Below the pieces are notes generated by a model. The model saw only the letters and a program-made list of their open reading frames with translations. It was not told where the DNA came from and did no database searches. From Pseudoduganella lutea (GTDB lineage Bacteria > Pseudomonadota > Gammaproteobacteria > Burkholderiales > Burkholderiaceae_D), in NCBI RefSeq assembly GCF_004209755.1, contig NZ_CP035913.1, positions 2,480,001-2,544,000 of the forward strand: a stretch of 64,000 nt of DNA, written 5' to 3'. The translations under genes were made by a program, and so were the position numbers. Each line of letters starts with the position of its first letter. Position 1 is the stretch's first letter. Positions 45,501 to 52,733 of the stretch are shown here, in pieces.

Positions 45501-46303
45501 TGCAGCGTTCCGTAGATCTCGTCATTGCCAGCCGTGCCGACGAGCTGGCTGCCCGGCACAACCGACCCATCCAGCGGTACACCGCCGAAGTTGCTGTCGG
45601 TGAGCGTTGCCGCTTCCACGTTCTTCAACGTGATCAGGGTCGAGTAATAACGCTGCTCCCCCGGTTGGCTTTCCGTGTATTGCAGCAGTGTGTCGGCGCC
45701 ATCCTGCAACAACCGGAACAGGCCTTCCCGCGCATCGAACGGCCGATCGACCCGCTGACCGCCATGGGATGCGTTCTTCAGGATGGTTTGCAGGCCGATC
45801 CGATCCTCCGCCGCGAAATCCAGCACGATCAGCGGTTGCGACCACGGGCTCAACGTCGGGAGATAGACGTCGGCGCCGGCACCACCGGCAGCGATGACCG
45901 TGGTCTCGTGTGCGTACAGCCCGGATGCATCGATCGTGTCTTCGCCATCGCCGCCGTCGATGCTGGCCATGCCGGTACCAAACAGCAGCGAGTGAAGGCT
46001 GATCAAATCATTGCCCTCTCCACCGGACAGGGTGGCGGGCCCGCCGGTCGACATCACGTCGTTGCCGGCGCCACCATCGAGCTGGTCGGAACCCACGCCG
46101 GCCCGCAACGTATCATGGCCATTGCCGCCGATCAGCGTGTCGTTGCCGTTGCCACCATTCAGGTAATCGTCGCCGTCACCGCCATCCAGCAGGTCATTGT
46201 GCTCGTAGCCGGTCAGGCTATCGTTGCCTGCCGCGCCCGAGAGTGTGTCGGCGTCAAAATCGCCCGCCAGCGTGTCGGGGGCGTCGGTACCGATGAGGTG
46301 CAT
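41054..46303 (-). CDS. Giant RTX calcium-binding protein E
   Basis: 1,749 residues from ATG 46303 (MHLIGTDAPDTLAGDFDADT); AAGGAA lies 6-10 nt upstream, and a longer open frame to 46366 has no support. It carries three copies of the 95-residue module (VTVRDFTAGAGGDTIDM, NPFASGYLRLVQDGADTLLQ) in the first 750 residues, RTX repeats with FSDETLTVATIVG-type segments in the middle, and the common block plus shared C-terminal domain at the end (ALFALHSGSTTAVYLFTSSG, ELAQIATLTGVASVTVTDF). The upstream 39-bp element also occurs before RTX-B, suggesting shared control. It is intact, with no signal peptide. Confidence 0.9.
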   Translation of the reverse strand: MHLIGTDAPDTLAGDFDADTLSGAAGNDSLTGYEHNDLLDGGDGDDYLNGGNGNDTLIGGNGHDTLRAGVGSDQLDGGAGNDVMSTGGPATLSGGEGNDLISLHSLLFGTGMASIDGGDGEDTIDASGLYAHETTVIAAGGAGADVYLPTLSPWSQPLIVLDFAAEDRIGLQTILKNASHGGQRVDRPFDAREGLFRLLQDGADTLLQYTESQPGEQRYYSTLITLKNVEAATLTDSNFGGVPLDGSVVPGSQLVGTAGNDEIYGTLQADTLLGLEGDDWLHGADGDDLLVGGNGNDHLNATAGEGNDTLDAGAGNDTISLWGDVYARRDTVPIVDAGSGDDLIVYSGYYRNNITAIVTGGAGIDTYDFDSLQYQLDVVIQTITDFATGAGGDRIALMPFLYGNGFGPESPGGNPFTTGEIVLVQDGADTLLLSARNVGDNLFTWLRLLNVNVADLTTDNFVEGIDPRGGDVAGELLTESELAGGRFDDTIEGTGRLFGEGGNDLLRVPAGSTEPAMLSGGGGNDTLLGGAGDDRLNGDFGRNSVSGGDGNDTIRSVSDQAETLSGGAGDDLFELGSARGTIADGGAGDDAFNLTIGPEENVTLQGGSGRDTYVLVTLPTGGQVTVRDFTAGAGGDTIDMLAALGEAQVGGSYGGDNPFASGYLRLVQDGADTLLQWDPDGNGTDHAWSTWFRLQDVDRASLVAENLAGGIAPDGSALPVQTITGSTGPESLFGTIFHDIINGAGGRDILYGSGGDDLLQSGQGDTEGDWLAGGLGNDTLQGGDGDDVLRGEEGNDTLAGGVGANTLEGGMGDDVYIVVDARDIINDRFSDDQDTVLTGLAGITIRSSVEILRYTGTGTFHGTGNDLANTLAAGAAANATLEGAGGDDLLVAGAGDRLLDGGAGDDTAVLADGAAAYSIARSGAGIRLSHATTGEVILLRDVECLRFEAPGAAPWTTTVTALLPMTGGPGSDVLTGTSQGDFLSGLAGNDRINAGAGNDTLDGGLGNDTLAGGTGDDTYIVDSARDTVSELAGQGADTVQTSLARYTLGANLEDLRYSGSAAFAGTGNAEANRIAGSLRNDSLSGLAGSDTLAGNGGNDTLDGGAGDDTATVLGKRASYTISRPAATDVVLARDGETITLRGIEHVAFSDETLTVATIVGNTPSPLADVLTGTPGNDSLDGLAGADQLGGGKGDDIYVIDNVADTILEKTGEGHDTVQVALAKGTYVLAANVEDAKVTSTGAAGITGNDLANELAGNGAANALSGGGGNDTLDGGKGSDALFGGTGDDTYVVDAAGDKVTELADQGTDTVSTALVKYTLGAHLENLAYTGTTAFAGTGNALDNVIVAGVGNDTIDGAAGTDRYVIEGKFADFQRQSPNDKDLVLVRGTQKITLRNIEEVEFSDGVKALAQLQVNVASQGNDTLSGTAGDDQMNGLAGADQLTGGKGDDTYFLDSAGDTVIEFINGGIDTLNIGIAAKMTYTLGEHIENATITSTATIHLVGNGEDNTLTGNAAANALAGGAGNDTLAGGKGNDTLEGGAGNDFYSVDAAGDKIIEAANGGYDIVETTVTKHTLVANVEELRFTGKEAFTGIGNAEDNVIVGGAGNDKLTGGAGVDTFVIGAGNDTITDFALGIDHLAITRKIGNGDLVIDDVATHGVTGGFSSDAELVIFTQNVSSLSTTNAAKAVGSATGGYGLGDTALFALHSGSTTAVYLFTSSGNDAVVSAGELAQIATLTGVASVTVTDFGLLA

Positions 46304-46370
46304 AGTGTTCCTTGAAGTCCGCCAGGACGGCGGTGTTTTTTCAAAAAGGCAGGCAAAGATTTTCATATAT

Positions 46371-46409
46371 TAACATTAGTTAATTATTGGAAATCTCTCG
46401 AATTGTCAC
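46371..46409 (-). promoter_or_regulatory. 39-bp shared upstream element, RTX-E copy
   Basis: Minus-strand order: GTGACA, six variable bases, GAGATTTCCAAT, two variable bases, then TTAACTAATGTTA. The RTX-B copy (32279-32317) agrees at 31 of 39 positions. It lies 67 bp upstream of ATG 46303. Confidence 0.6.
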
Positions 46410-46476
46410 GGAACAGGCGCGATCGCTGCCTTATCGTCAGCCGGCTTCTCTTGCGGGCAAGCCATGTGGGGCGCGC

Positions 46477-46507
46477 AAAAAAAGGGAGCGTTCATCACGC
46501 CCCCCTT
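46477..46507 (-). terminator. Rho-independent terminator after RTX-F
   Basis: Minus strand: a 10-bp stem (AAGGGGGGCG with CGCTCCCTTT, two G-U pairs) around a 7-nt loop, then a T run. It lies about 20 bp past the RTX-F stop and upstream of the RTX-E promoter element. Confidence 0.85.
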
Positions 46508-46528
46508 GTTAGCCGCACGGCGAAACGA

Positions 46529-49009
46529 TCAGGGAAGCGCCGCCAGCCCGTAGTCGCCAATACCGGTCGTGGCCACGCCCGTCAGCGTGGCGATCTGCAC
46601 CAGTTCGTTCGCACCGACGACGGCATCGTTGCCGCTGCTGGTGAACATGTAAACACCCGTGGCGGTCGCCGTATGCAGTGCGAACAGCACTGTTTCGCCC
46701 TGCACATAGGCTTCGGTGGCGCCGCCAATGGCCTTGGCCACGGTGGCCGCGCTCAGGCTCGTCACGGCCTGCGTGAAGATGACCAGTTCGGCGTCCGCCG
46801 CGAACCCGCCGGGTGCCCCCAGCGTGAAAGTTTCGTCGATCACGTCGTCGCCATTGCCGATGGCGCGGTCGATTGCCAGCCTGTCGACGCCGCTCGTAAA
46901 ATCAGCGATCTTGTCGTGGCCGGTGCCGATCACGAACGTGTCCCTGCCCGCACCGCCGGCCAGCTTGTCGTTGCCCGCACCACCGGCAATGACGTTGTCG
47001 CCCGCGTTGCCGGTCCCCGTAAACGCGCTGCTGCCCGTGTAGCGCAGCACTTCCACGTTGGCCGACAGCGTGTGCTTCGAGGCTGACGTTTCAACGATGT
47101 CGTGGCCGCCGTTTGCCGCTTCCAGCACCGTGTCGCCGGCCGCGTCGACGGCATACACGTCGTTGCCGGCACCGCCATCGAGCGTGTCGCTGCCCTTGCC
47201 GCCAATGAGGATGTCGTTGCCATCGCCGCCCGCCAGCACGTTCGCGCTGTTGTTCCCGGTGAGCTTGTTGTTCGCCGCGTTGCCGGTCACGTTCACCGCC
47301 GAAGTCGACGTGACGATGGCGTCTTCGACGTGCGTGCCCAGCACATAGGTGACCTTGCCCTTGATCGCGATGTCGACGATATCGAACCCTTCGCCGGCCA
47401 GTTCGATGGCGGTATCGCCAACGTTGTCGACCTTGTAGGTATCGTTGCCTTTGGCGCCCCGCATCCGGTCCGCGCCGCCCAGGCCATCGAGCGTGTCGTT
47501 GCCATCGGTGCCGGCCAGCGTGTCGTTGCCGGCGGACGCATTGTTGAAGAACATGTCCGCGACCGTCTTCACGCCATCGGTGAAGCGCACCTGCTCCATG
47601 TTCTTCAGCGTGATGCGCTGTTCGCCCCGGGCAAGCACGATGTCGGTGGCATTGGGCCGCTCGCGCGTGTACTCCGCGAAGGCACCATCCGCAACGTAGG
47701 TGTCGGTGCCGTCACCGCCATCGATCTTGTTGTCGCCGCTGCCGCCGTCGATCACGTTGTCGAGGGTGTTGCCGGTGGCCGTGAAGGCCGAGGTGCCCAG
47801 GTAGCCCGCGTTCTCGACATGCGCGCCGAGCGTGATCTTTGCCTGCGTCGTGAAGATGGTATCCATGCCTTCGCCCGCTTCCTCCGTGACCGTGTCGCCG
47901 GTCGCATCGATGTAGTACGTGTCGTCGCCGCTGCCACCGGCCAGCACATCGGTGCCCTTGCCGCCATCGAGCGTATCGTTGCCGGCGCCACCCGTCAGCA
48001 CATTGGCGGCGGCATTGCCCGTCACCGCGTTGTTCAGGGCGTTGCCATCGATGGAAATACCGAGCTTGCCGGCGACCGCGAACCCGTTCTCGACGTGATC
48101 GGCCAGTTGCCAGGCCTTGCCGGCGTAGGCCACCTCCGCGGTGTCGATTCCCCCGCCGGCCAGCTCGACAACCCTGGTGCCGGCATTCCACACGATGTAG
48201 GTATCGTCGCCCAGGCCACCGGCCAGCGTATCGATGCCATCGAAGCCGTCCAGCCGGTCGCTGCCACCCGTGCCGACGATGCTGTCGCTCCCGTCGGGCG
48301 GCAGTACGGCCACGAAGTCTTCCAGCGAATGGAACTTGCCGCCCATCTCGAAGTACTCGACATTGTGGACGGTCAGCGTCTGGCCGCTTGCAAGGGAGGT
48401 GAACACCAGGCCATCCGCGCCGGCCCGGCGCACCATGTAATTTTCCCGGCCGGCCATCGCATATACCGTGTCGATGCCGGTGCCGCCATCGAACACGTCG
48501 TGGCCGGCCATGGCGGTGATGCCGTCGTTCCCCGCGCCGCCGAGCATCGTATCGTTGCCGGCGCCGGCCGACAGGGCGTCGTTGCCGCCCCCGCCCTCCA
48601 GGCGGTCGTTGCCATCGCCGCTGGTGAGTGTATTGTCCTGCGCGTTGCCGATGCCGGTGAACGGCCCGGCGCCCTTGAACACGAGGGTTTCCACATTGGC
48701 TTTCAGGGTATAGCGATTCGCCGTGGCATGGACGGTGTCGTTCCCGCCCCCGGCGTTTTCCTGGATGACGTCGCCCGTGGCATCGACGTGGTATTCGTCG
48801 TTGCCCAGCCCGCCTGCCATCGTGTCGTCGCCTTCGCCGCCGTCGAGCGTGTCGCTGCCATTGGTGCCGGCCAGCTGGTCGTCATGTGATGTGCCTGTGA
48901 TGCGCAGCCAGCCGTTCACGGTCTCGTGGCCGGGCACCGGCGAGCGAGCGTGATCGTCCGCTGGATCGGGCAGCATGTCATTCCTGGAAATACCGTTCTG
49001 TTCCATCAT
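46529..49009 (-). CDS. Short RTX calcium-binding protein F
   Basis: 826 residues from ATG 49009 (MMEQNGISRNDMLPDPADDH), with GGAG 6-10 nt upstream. After a short polar N-terminus it is RTX repeats, with segments matching RTX-D closely (RENYMVRRAGADGLVFTSLA, KAWQLADHVENGFAVAGKLG). It ends in the shared C-terminal domain (VLFALHTATATGVYMFTSSG, ELVQIATLTGV). It lacks the 95-residue module. It is first in the tandem array in transcription order and has its own terminator. Confidence 0.9.
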   Translation of the reverse strand: MMEQNGISRNDMLPDPADDHARSPVPGHETVNGWLRITGTSHDDQLAGTNGSDTLDGGEGDDTMAGGLGNDEYHVDATGDVIQENAGGGNDTVHATANRYTLKANVETLVFKGAGPFTGIGNAQDNTLTSGDGNDRLEGGGGNDALSAGAGNDTMLGGAGNDGITAMAGHDVFDGGTGIDTVYAMAGRENYMVRRAGADGLVFTSLASGQTLTVHNVEYFEMGGKFHSLEDFVAVLPPDGSDSIVGTGGSDRLDGFDGIDTLAGGLGDDTYIVWNAGTRVVELAGGGIDTAEVAYAGKAWQLADHVENGFAVAGKLGISIDGNALNNAVTGNAAANVLTGGAGNDTLDGGKGTDVLAGGSGDDTYYIDATGDTVTEEAGEGMDTIFTTQAKITLGAHVENAGYLGTSAFTATGNTLDNVIDGGSGDNKIDGGDGTDTYVADGAFAEYTRERPNATDIVLARGEQRITLKNMEQVRFTDGVKTVADMFFNNASAGNDTLAGTDGNDTLDGLGGADRMRGAKGNDTYKVDNVGDTAIELAGEGFDIVDIAIKGKVTYVLGTHVEDAIVTSTSAVNVTGNAANNKLTGNNSANVLAGGDGNDILIGGKGSDTLDGGAGNDVYAVDAAGDTVLEAANGGHDIVETSASKHTLSANVEVLRYTGSSAFTGTGNAGDNVIAGGAGNDKLAGGAGRDTFVIGTGHDKIADFTSGVDRLAIDRAIGNGDDVIDETFTLGAPGGFAADAELVIFTQAVTSLSAATVAKAIGGATEAYVQGETVLFALHTATATGVYMFTSSGNDAVVGANELVQIATLTGVATTGIGDYGLAALP

Positions 49010-49107
49010 GTCGTACTCCTTCCCTTAACGATTGAAATCGAAGGGGAAGCGTACTGACGGGCACGGAATGGATACTGCCGAGCACCAAGCTATCGGACTG
49101 AACTATT

Positions 49108-49138
49108 GGAAAAAGCGCGCCACGAGAGGCGCGTCTTT
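49108..49138 (-). terminator. Likely terminator after the Pmp3-like gene
   Basis: Minus strand: a CGCGCC/GGCGCG stem with flanking A/T pairs and a TCTCGT loop, followed by CTTTTTCC. It lies about 98 bp past the stop and in the RTX-F upstream region. Confidence 0.5.
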
Positions 49139-49235
49139 CGCGCAGGCCAGGCATTGCCCTGAAACGCGGAACTTTTTGTAAAGCCTCGTGTCGCCTGCTT
49201 TTACGCCATCGTTTACCGTGGCGGTAACGCGCGGG

Positions 49236-49430
49236 TCAGTTGCGCTGGCGAAGGGCGCTTTCGATCTTCTGGTCGGTCTTGTACTGGCTGAGCGCATACA
49301 CGGCCCAGATCGTTGCCGGGAGCCAGCCGATCAGCGTCACTTGCAGGATCAGGCAGATCACGCCCGCGATCGGGCGCCCGATGGTGAAGAAGGTCAGCCA
49401 GGGAAAGATGAGGGCAATCAGGAGACGCAT
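49236..49430 (-). CDS. YqaE/Pmp3 family membrane peptide
   Basis: 64 residues from ATG 49430 (MRLLIALIFPWLTFFTIGRP); GGAAAC lies just upstream, and the longer frame to 49562 adds unrelated residues. It has two hydrophobic helices separated by a short turn (GVICLILQVTLIGWLPATIW), then a charged tail (YKTDQKIESALRQ). This matches the Pmp3/YqaE (PF01679) hallmark of two helices with GRPIAGVICLILQ in the first half. These small membrane proteins respond to membrane stress, but their mechanism is unknown. Confidence 0.85.
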   Translation of the reverse strand: MRLLIALIFPWLTFFTIGRPIAGVICLILQVTLIGWLPATIWAVYALSQYKTDQKIESALRQRN

Positions 49431-49674
49431 GGATGTTTCCTTTCGATGCGGCCCGCTTGTGTGGGCCATTGTTTGTTGTGTCCGGGCGCTTGTACCTGCG
49501 CTGTTCAAGCACCGAAGCCTTGCAGAGCGACGGCAATCACGCAAATGTTCAAGGAACGGCAATCGTCATGCTACCGCGTCCGGCCTGCATGAAAACTCAA
49601 CAATTATCACATCGTGTGCGCCGACATCGCGTTCGCCAGCCCGCAAGCGGGCGAGCGGTAATGTGTCGTGGCGA

Positions 49675-51243
49675 TCAGTCGGGCAGCGCCGCGAGCATTT
49701 CCGCCAGCGCCTTCTGCGAATGGTCGTTCAGCCTGCGCGCCATCTTGAGGTGCAGCGTGGCCAGCCGGTCCGCCGCCTGGGCTTCGAGAATCACCGGCTG
49801 CACGATGCGATCGGCGGCTTGGTGGAACTGCTGTGATGTGGCGTCGAGCTGCGCCGCCAGATCCTTGCGCGCGGCTTCCAGCTGCAACCGGAACGCCTTT
49901 TCAAACCGCTCGCGCTGGTGGCCCACTTCCTCGAGCTTGCGTTCCGCCGGATTCATCATCCACTTGAAGGCCCCGGCAACGAGCAGTGCCCCGCCAACGA
50001 TGGGCGCCACCGGCGCGATCATCGGCATGACCGCGGCCGCACCCAGGAAATATGCCGCCGCGCCAGTGCCGATGGCCGCCGCGCCCCCAACCTTCAGCGT
50101 CATGTTGGTCGCGCCTTCGGCACCATTCTTCAGCCGTGTACCCCAGCGCAGCGCAGGCGCCGCAGTGGCGAATTCCGTGTGATGCAGGCGCTTCAGGATC
50201 GTGCTGCGCGACAGCGCCATCTCTTCCTGGAACAGCCGCAGGTCTTCATGGATCAGCTGGAGCGAGCGCTCGCGCCGGCCGATGATGCGGTTCACCCGCC
50301 GCTCGAGTTCCTTGCCGAACGTGGAGGCGGCAATGCTTTCCCACACCGCCGCGCGCTTCCACTGGTCCGTATTGAGGCGATCGACGACTTCGCGTTCAAA
50401 GGCATTGCCCGCGTCATGGATGGCTTCTTCCAAATCCTCGTCGAACGTTTCACGCTCGAACGCAATGCGCGCATCGGCAATGGCCAGGCGCTGGTCAACC
50501 TGCTTCTGCAGCCCATGGGCGGACTCGAGGAAGGCTACCGCGGTGTCGCTGCTGGTTTCATAGTCCGCGATGCGCTGGTTGAACGCCGCGATCTCCTGGC
50601 TCACGCGCGCGCAGGCCGCCGTCATCCGCCGGGTCAATTCCGCCTTGTCCAGCGCGCCCTGTTCGACCTCAAGTACGGCATTCGCCAGCGACACGTCGCC
50701 GGTGGCACGCACGCACAGGTCGGCAAGATCCGCATACTTGCGCCCCTTGAGCAGGCGCACCGAGCCCAGGCTCACCTTGTTCCACAGGCTTTGTTCGTCG
50801 GTCGGGAAGGCCTCGAGCTCGCCCATGGGAAGCTGGTAACGCAGTGCCTCGGCAAAATCCCGCGCCATGTTCCTGCTGCGCGTGCCCTGGATCGACAACA
50901 GCGCCCGCGCTGCCTCGAACGCCTCCGCCGCGGTGGCCTGGTCGATGCCGGCAGACGCCGCATGCAGGTCGCCGAACGCCGCTTTCCAGTCCAGCGGATG
51001 TTCCACGCATTCCAGCAACACCACCCGCGCCAGGGCCGAATCGTTCATCAGCGCCGCCACGTCGTTCAGGGCATTGAAATCGGCGACGTTGAGGATGCCG
51101 TCGGAGGCGGCGATGGCGGCGACTGCCCGCAGGTAAGCCGTGGGGAAGGTGGCGTCATTGGCAACGTAGTGGCCCAGTTCTCGGTGCTGGCCGGTGCCTG
51201 GCTGGCCGAAGGTGTCGAAGTTTGCTGATGGCTTGTTGGTCAT
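49675..51243 (-). CDS. Large helical protein with glycine-rich membrane segment (function unknown)
   Basis: 522 residues from ATG 51243. An N-terminal helical part (residues about 30-90, AVAAIAASDGILNVADFNAL) looks loosely TerB-like. Long charged coiled coils follow (IAAFNQRIADYETSSD, FERETFDEDLEEAIHDAGNA, RREERSLQLIHEDLRLF-like region). A Gly/Ala-rich hydrophobic hairpin lies near residues 375-430 (GGAAAIGTGAAAYFLGAAAV, then PIVGGALLVAGAFKWMM). The tail is helical (HLKMARRLNDHSQKALAEML). The hairpin flanked by coiled coils recalls the membrane stalk of dynamin-like proteins, but no GTPase motif is present here or next door. I do not recognise a specific family. Confidence 0.65.
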   Translation of the reverse strand: MTNKPSANFDTFGQPGTGQHRELGHYVANDATFPTAYLRAVAAIAASDGILNVADFNALNDVAALMNDSALARVVLLECVEHPLDWKAAFGDLHAASAGIDQATAAEAFEAARALLSIQGTRSRNMARDFAEALRYQLPMGELEAFPTDEQSLWNKVSLGSVRLLKGRKYADLADLCVRATGDVSLANAVLEVEQGALDKAELTRRMTAACARVSQEIAAFNQRIADYETSSDTAVAFLESAHGLQKQVDQRLAIADARIAFERETFDEDLEEAIHDAGNAFEREVVDRLNTDQWKRAAVWESIAASTFGKELERRVNRIIGRRERSLQLIHEDLRLFQEEMALSRSTILKRLHHTEFATAAPALRWGTRLKNGAEGATNMTLKVGGAAAIGTGAAAYFLGAAAVMPMIAPVAPIVGGALLVAGAFKWMMNPAERKLEEVGHQRERFEKAFRLQLEAARKDLAAQLDATSQQFHQAADRIVQPVILEAQAADRLATLHLKMARRLNDHSQKALAEMLAALPD

Positions 51244-51541
51244 TGGCTTCCTTGGGTACGTCGCGGGCTTGCATTGGGCAGGGCAAAGGGCATTCTACTT
51301 CAGGGCTGTACTGGCAACGGCGACCTAGCAGTGAATAGTTCCCTTGAACTGCGGTAGGCTGCAGTCGTTCCATCATGCTGCGTCTCGCCCAGTGTGTGTA
51401 CTCACTTGGCGACAAGTTTAAGACGAAAGTATCACCCATCAAATCCTTTTGATTCCAGGAGCGTGGCGATCCTGATAAGCTCTCCCAAGATTATTATGCT
51501 TACTCTTGTGCTTATTTATCGAACCAGCTTGCATCACAACC
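51244..51541. other. Intergenic region with no supported gene
   Basis: About 298 bp between the large helical protein gene and the DUF5677-like gene. It becomes visibly AT-rich toward the right. Short minus-strand frames exist but lack RBS and family signals. Confidence 0.5.
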
Positions 51542-52354
51542 ATGACGAACGACGAACTAATTAGTAAAATTAATATATTTACACGATTTCAGAACGATTG
51601 TGCAGACCTTTTCACCGAGATCGCTGAATCTTTGAAAGGCGACAATACCCGGCTAGCAAGAGTTTGTGCCGATCAGTTCAACTTCATGGCAGAAAGATCC
51701 AATACTCTTATTGAATTAATAAAAATCAATGCAATTTGGGATGCACAGATTCTAGCGCGTCCGATCATCGAATCATGTATTAAAGTATGCTTCATCTGCT
51801 ATGCGCCAGGTGATCGAAGTTCTGACCTTTGCGCCGAATATGAAGAGACATTCTCGGTAATCAATACCTTAAAACAGCATGACAAGGCCAGCAAAACAAT
51901 GGAATCCCTTGGCGAAGGTGTTTCGTGCTTGAATATATTTATACTTTCTTCCGACCAACTTCAAGAGCTAAAAGCAAAAGTTCCAAAAGAGGTTAGGAAT
52001 GCAATCGAGTCAAAATGGGGCTTTACACGAATGGTGGCAGCGCTAGACAAGAGCTTCAAATCTCAATTTCAGATAAATCCGTGTGCTGGCCTCTTACATT
52101 CATATGCCTTGTCCAGCCACCTGATCCATGCAGACGAAATGGGATTGGGCACCATGCGAGCAAGATCAAAGCTTGAAGGTGAGCGCCATTCACTTGTTAC
52201 CGATTCGCATATTTTGGCATTGTTGGATACCGTAGCGGGGGCAGCAATGGTTTCGGCAGTCGCACTAAGCTTCGCCTCCGAAAATGACAGCCATAGGGAA
52301 AGAGCAATTGAATTAACAACATTATTAAAACGTGTGCATCAAGGAACTTATTAG
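51542..52354 (+). CDS. DUF5677-like protein in AT-rich island
   Basis: 270 residues from ATG 51542 (MTNDELISKINIFTRFQNDC); the earlier TTG at 51506 is less likely. The protein is helical, with conserved Arg, Glu and Asp features typical of the DUF5677 group (ILARPIIESCIKVCFICYA; LHSYALSSHLIHADEMGLG; the HADE region is the best marker). The codon composition is clearly AT-rich compared with every neighbour, indicating recent transfer. DUF5677 proteins are common in accessory islands and sometimes in defence loci, but their function is unknown. No partner gene is adjacent. Confidence 0.6.
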   Translation: MTNDELISKINIFTRFQNDCADLFTEIAESLKGDNTRLARVCADQFNFMAERSNTLIELIKINAIWDAQILARPIIESCIKVCFICYAPGDRSSDLCAEYEETFSVINTLKQHDKASKTMESLGEGVSCLNIFILSSDQLQELKAKVPKEVRNAIESKWGFTRMVAALDKSFKSQFQINPCAGLLHSYALSSHLIHADEMGLGTMRARSKLEGERHSLVTDSHILALLDTVAGAAMVSAVALSFASENDSHRERAIELTTLLKRVHQGTY

Positions 52355-52501
52355 CTTACGCTTGCATTCGTATGATAATTACAACCTGATGAGGTGGAAA
52401 ACTGAACGGGGCGAAATTAGCAAGACTAGAGCTCAGCCCCTCCAATTTTAGTTCCACTGCAGAGGGCTTAAGGAACCGCTGATTTATTCATGGCGACGAT
52501 C

Positions 52502-52612
52502 TTAGCCATGAGAAACGCGCCCAGCTGCGCCAAAAATATCCCGCCACACCTTGGCATGACGGATATTTGCATCTTGCTGGACACGGTTTTCAAGATTAAC
52601 ATCATCCGCCAT
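52502..52612 (-). CDS. Possible small ORF, 36 residues
   Basis: ATG 52612 opens MADDVNLENRVQQDANIRHA, preceded by TAGGAA at a plausible distance. It ends at TAA 52502. Shifting one base near its end would continue through FLMAKIVAMNKSAVP, so it may be the eroded end of a longer gene. It lies in an otherwise empty stretch of about 380 bp (52355-52733). No family is recognised. Confidence 0.25.
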   Translation of the reverse strand: MADDVNLENRVQQDANIRHAKVWRDIFGAAGRVSHG

Positions 52613-52655
52613 CAGCGCTTTCCTAAACGTGACGATTAGCAGCCCAATGTGAAAT

Positions 52656-52686
52656 AAAAAAACCCGGCTCCAAATTGGAAGCCGGG
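52656..52686 (-). terminator. Rho-independent terminator after ychF
   Basis: Minus strand: CCCGGCT and AGCCGGG pair, with one bulged base and three more pairs above, followed by TTTTTTT. It lies about 48 bp past the ychF stop. Confidence 0.9.
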
Positions 52687-52733
52687 CTCGTCAACGCCAA
52701 CCGGAACCCACCAGATTCCGATCTCATCCTTAC

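Noticed and set aside
19743..49009. CRISPR or tandem-repeat array
   Set aside because: The repetition is protein-level RTX coding sequence with degenerate DNA units, not identical repeats with unique spacers.
51155..51442. 95-residue minus-strand frame upstream of the helical protein gene
   Set aside because: It overlaps the confident start of that gene in another frame and shows no RBS or conserved pattern.
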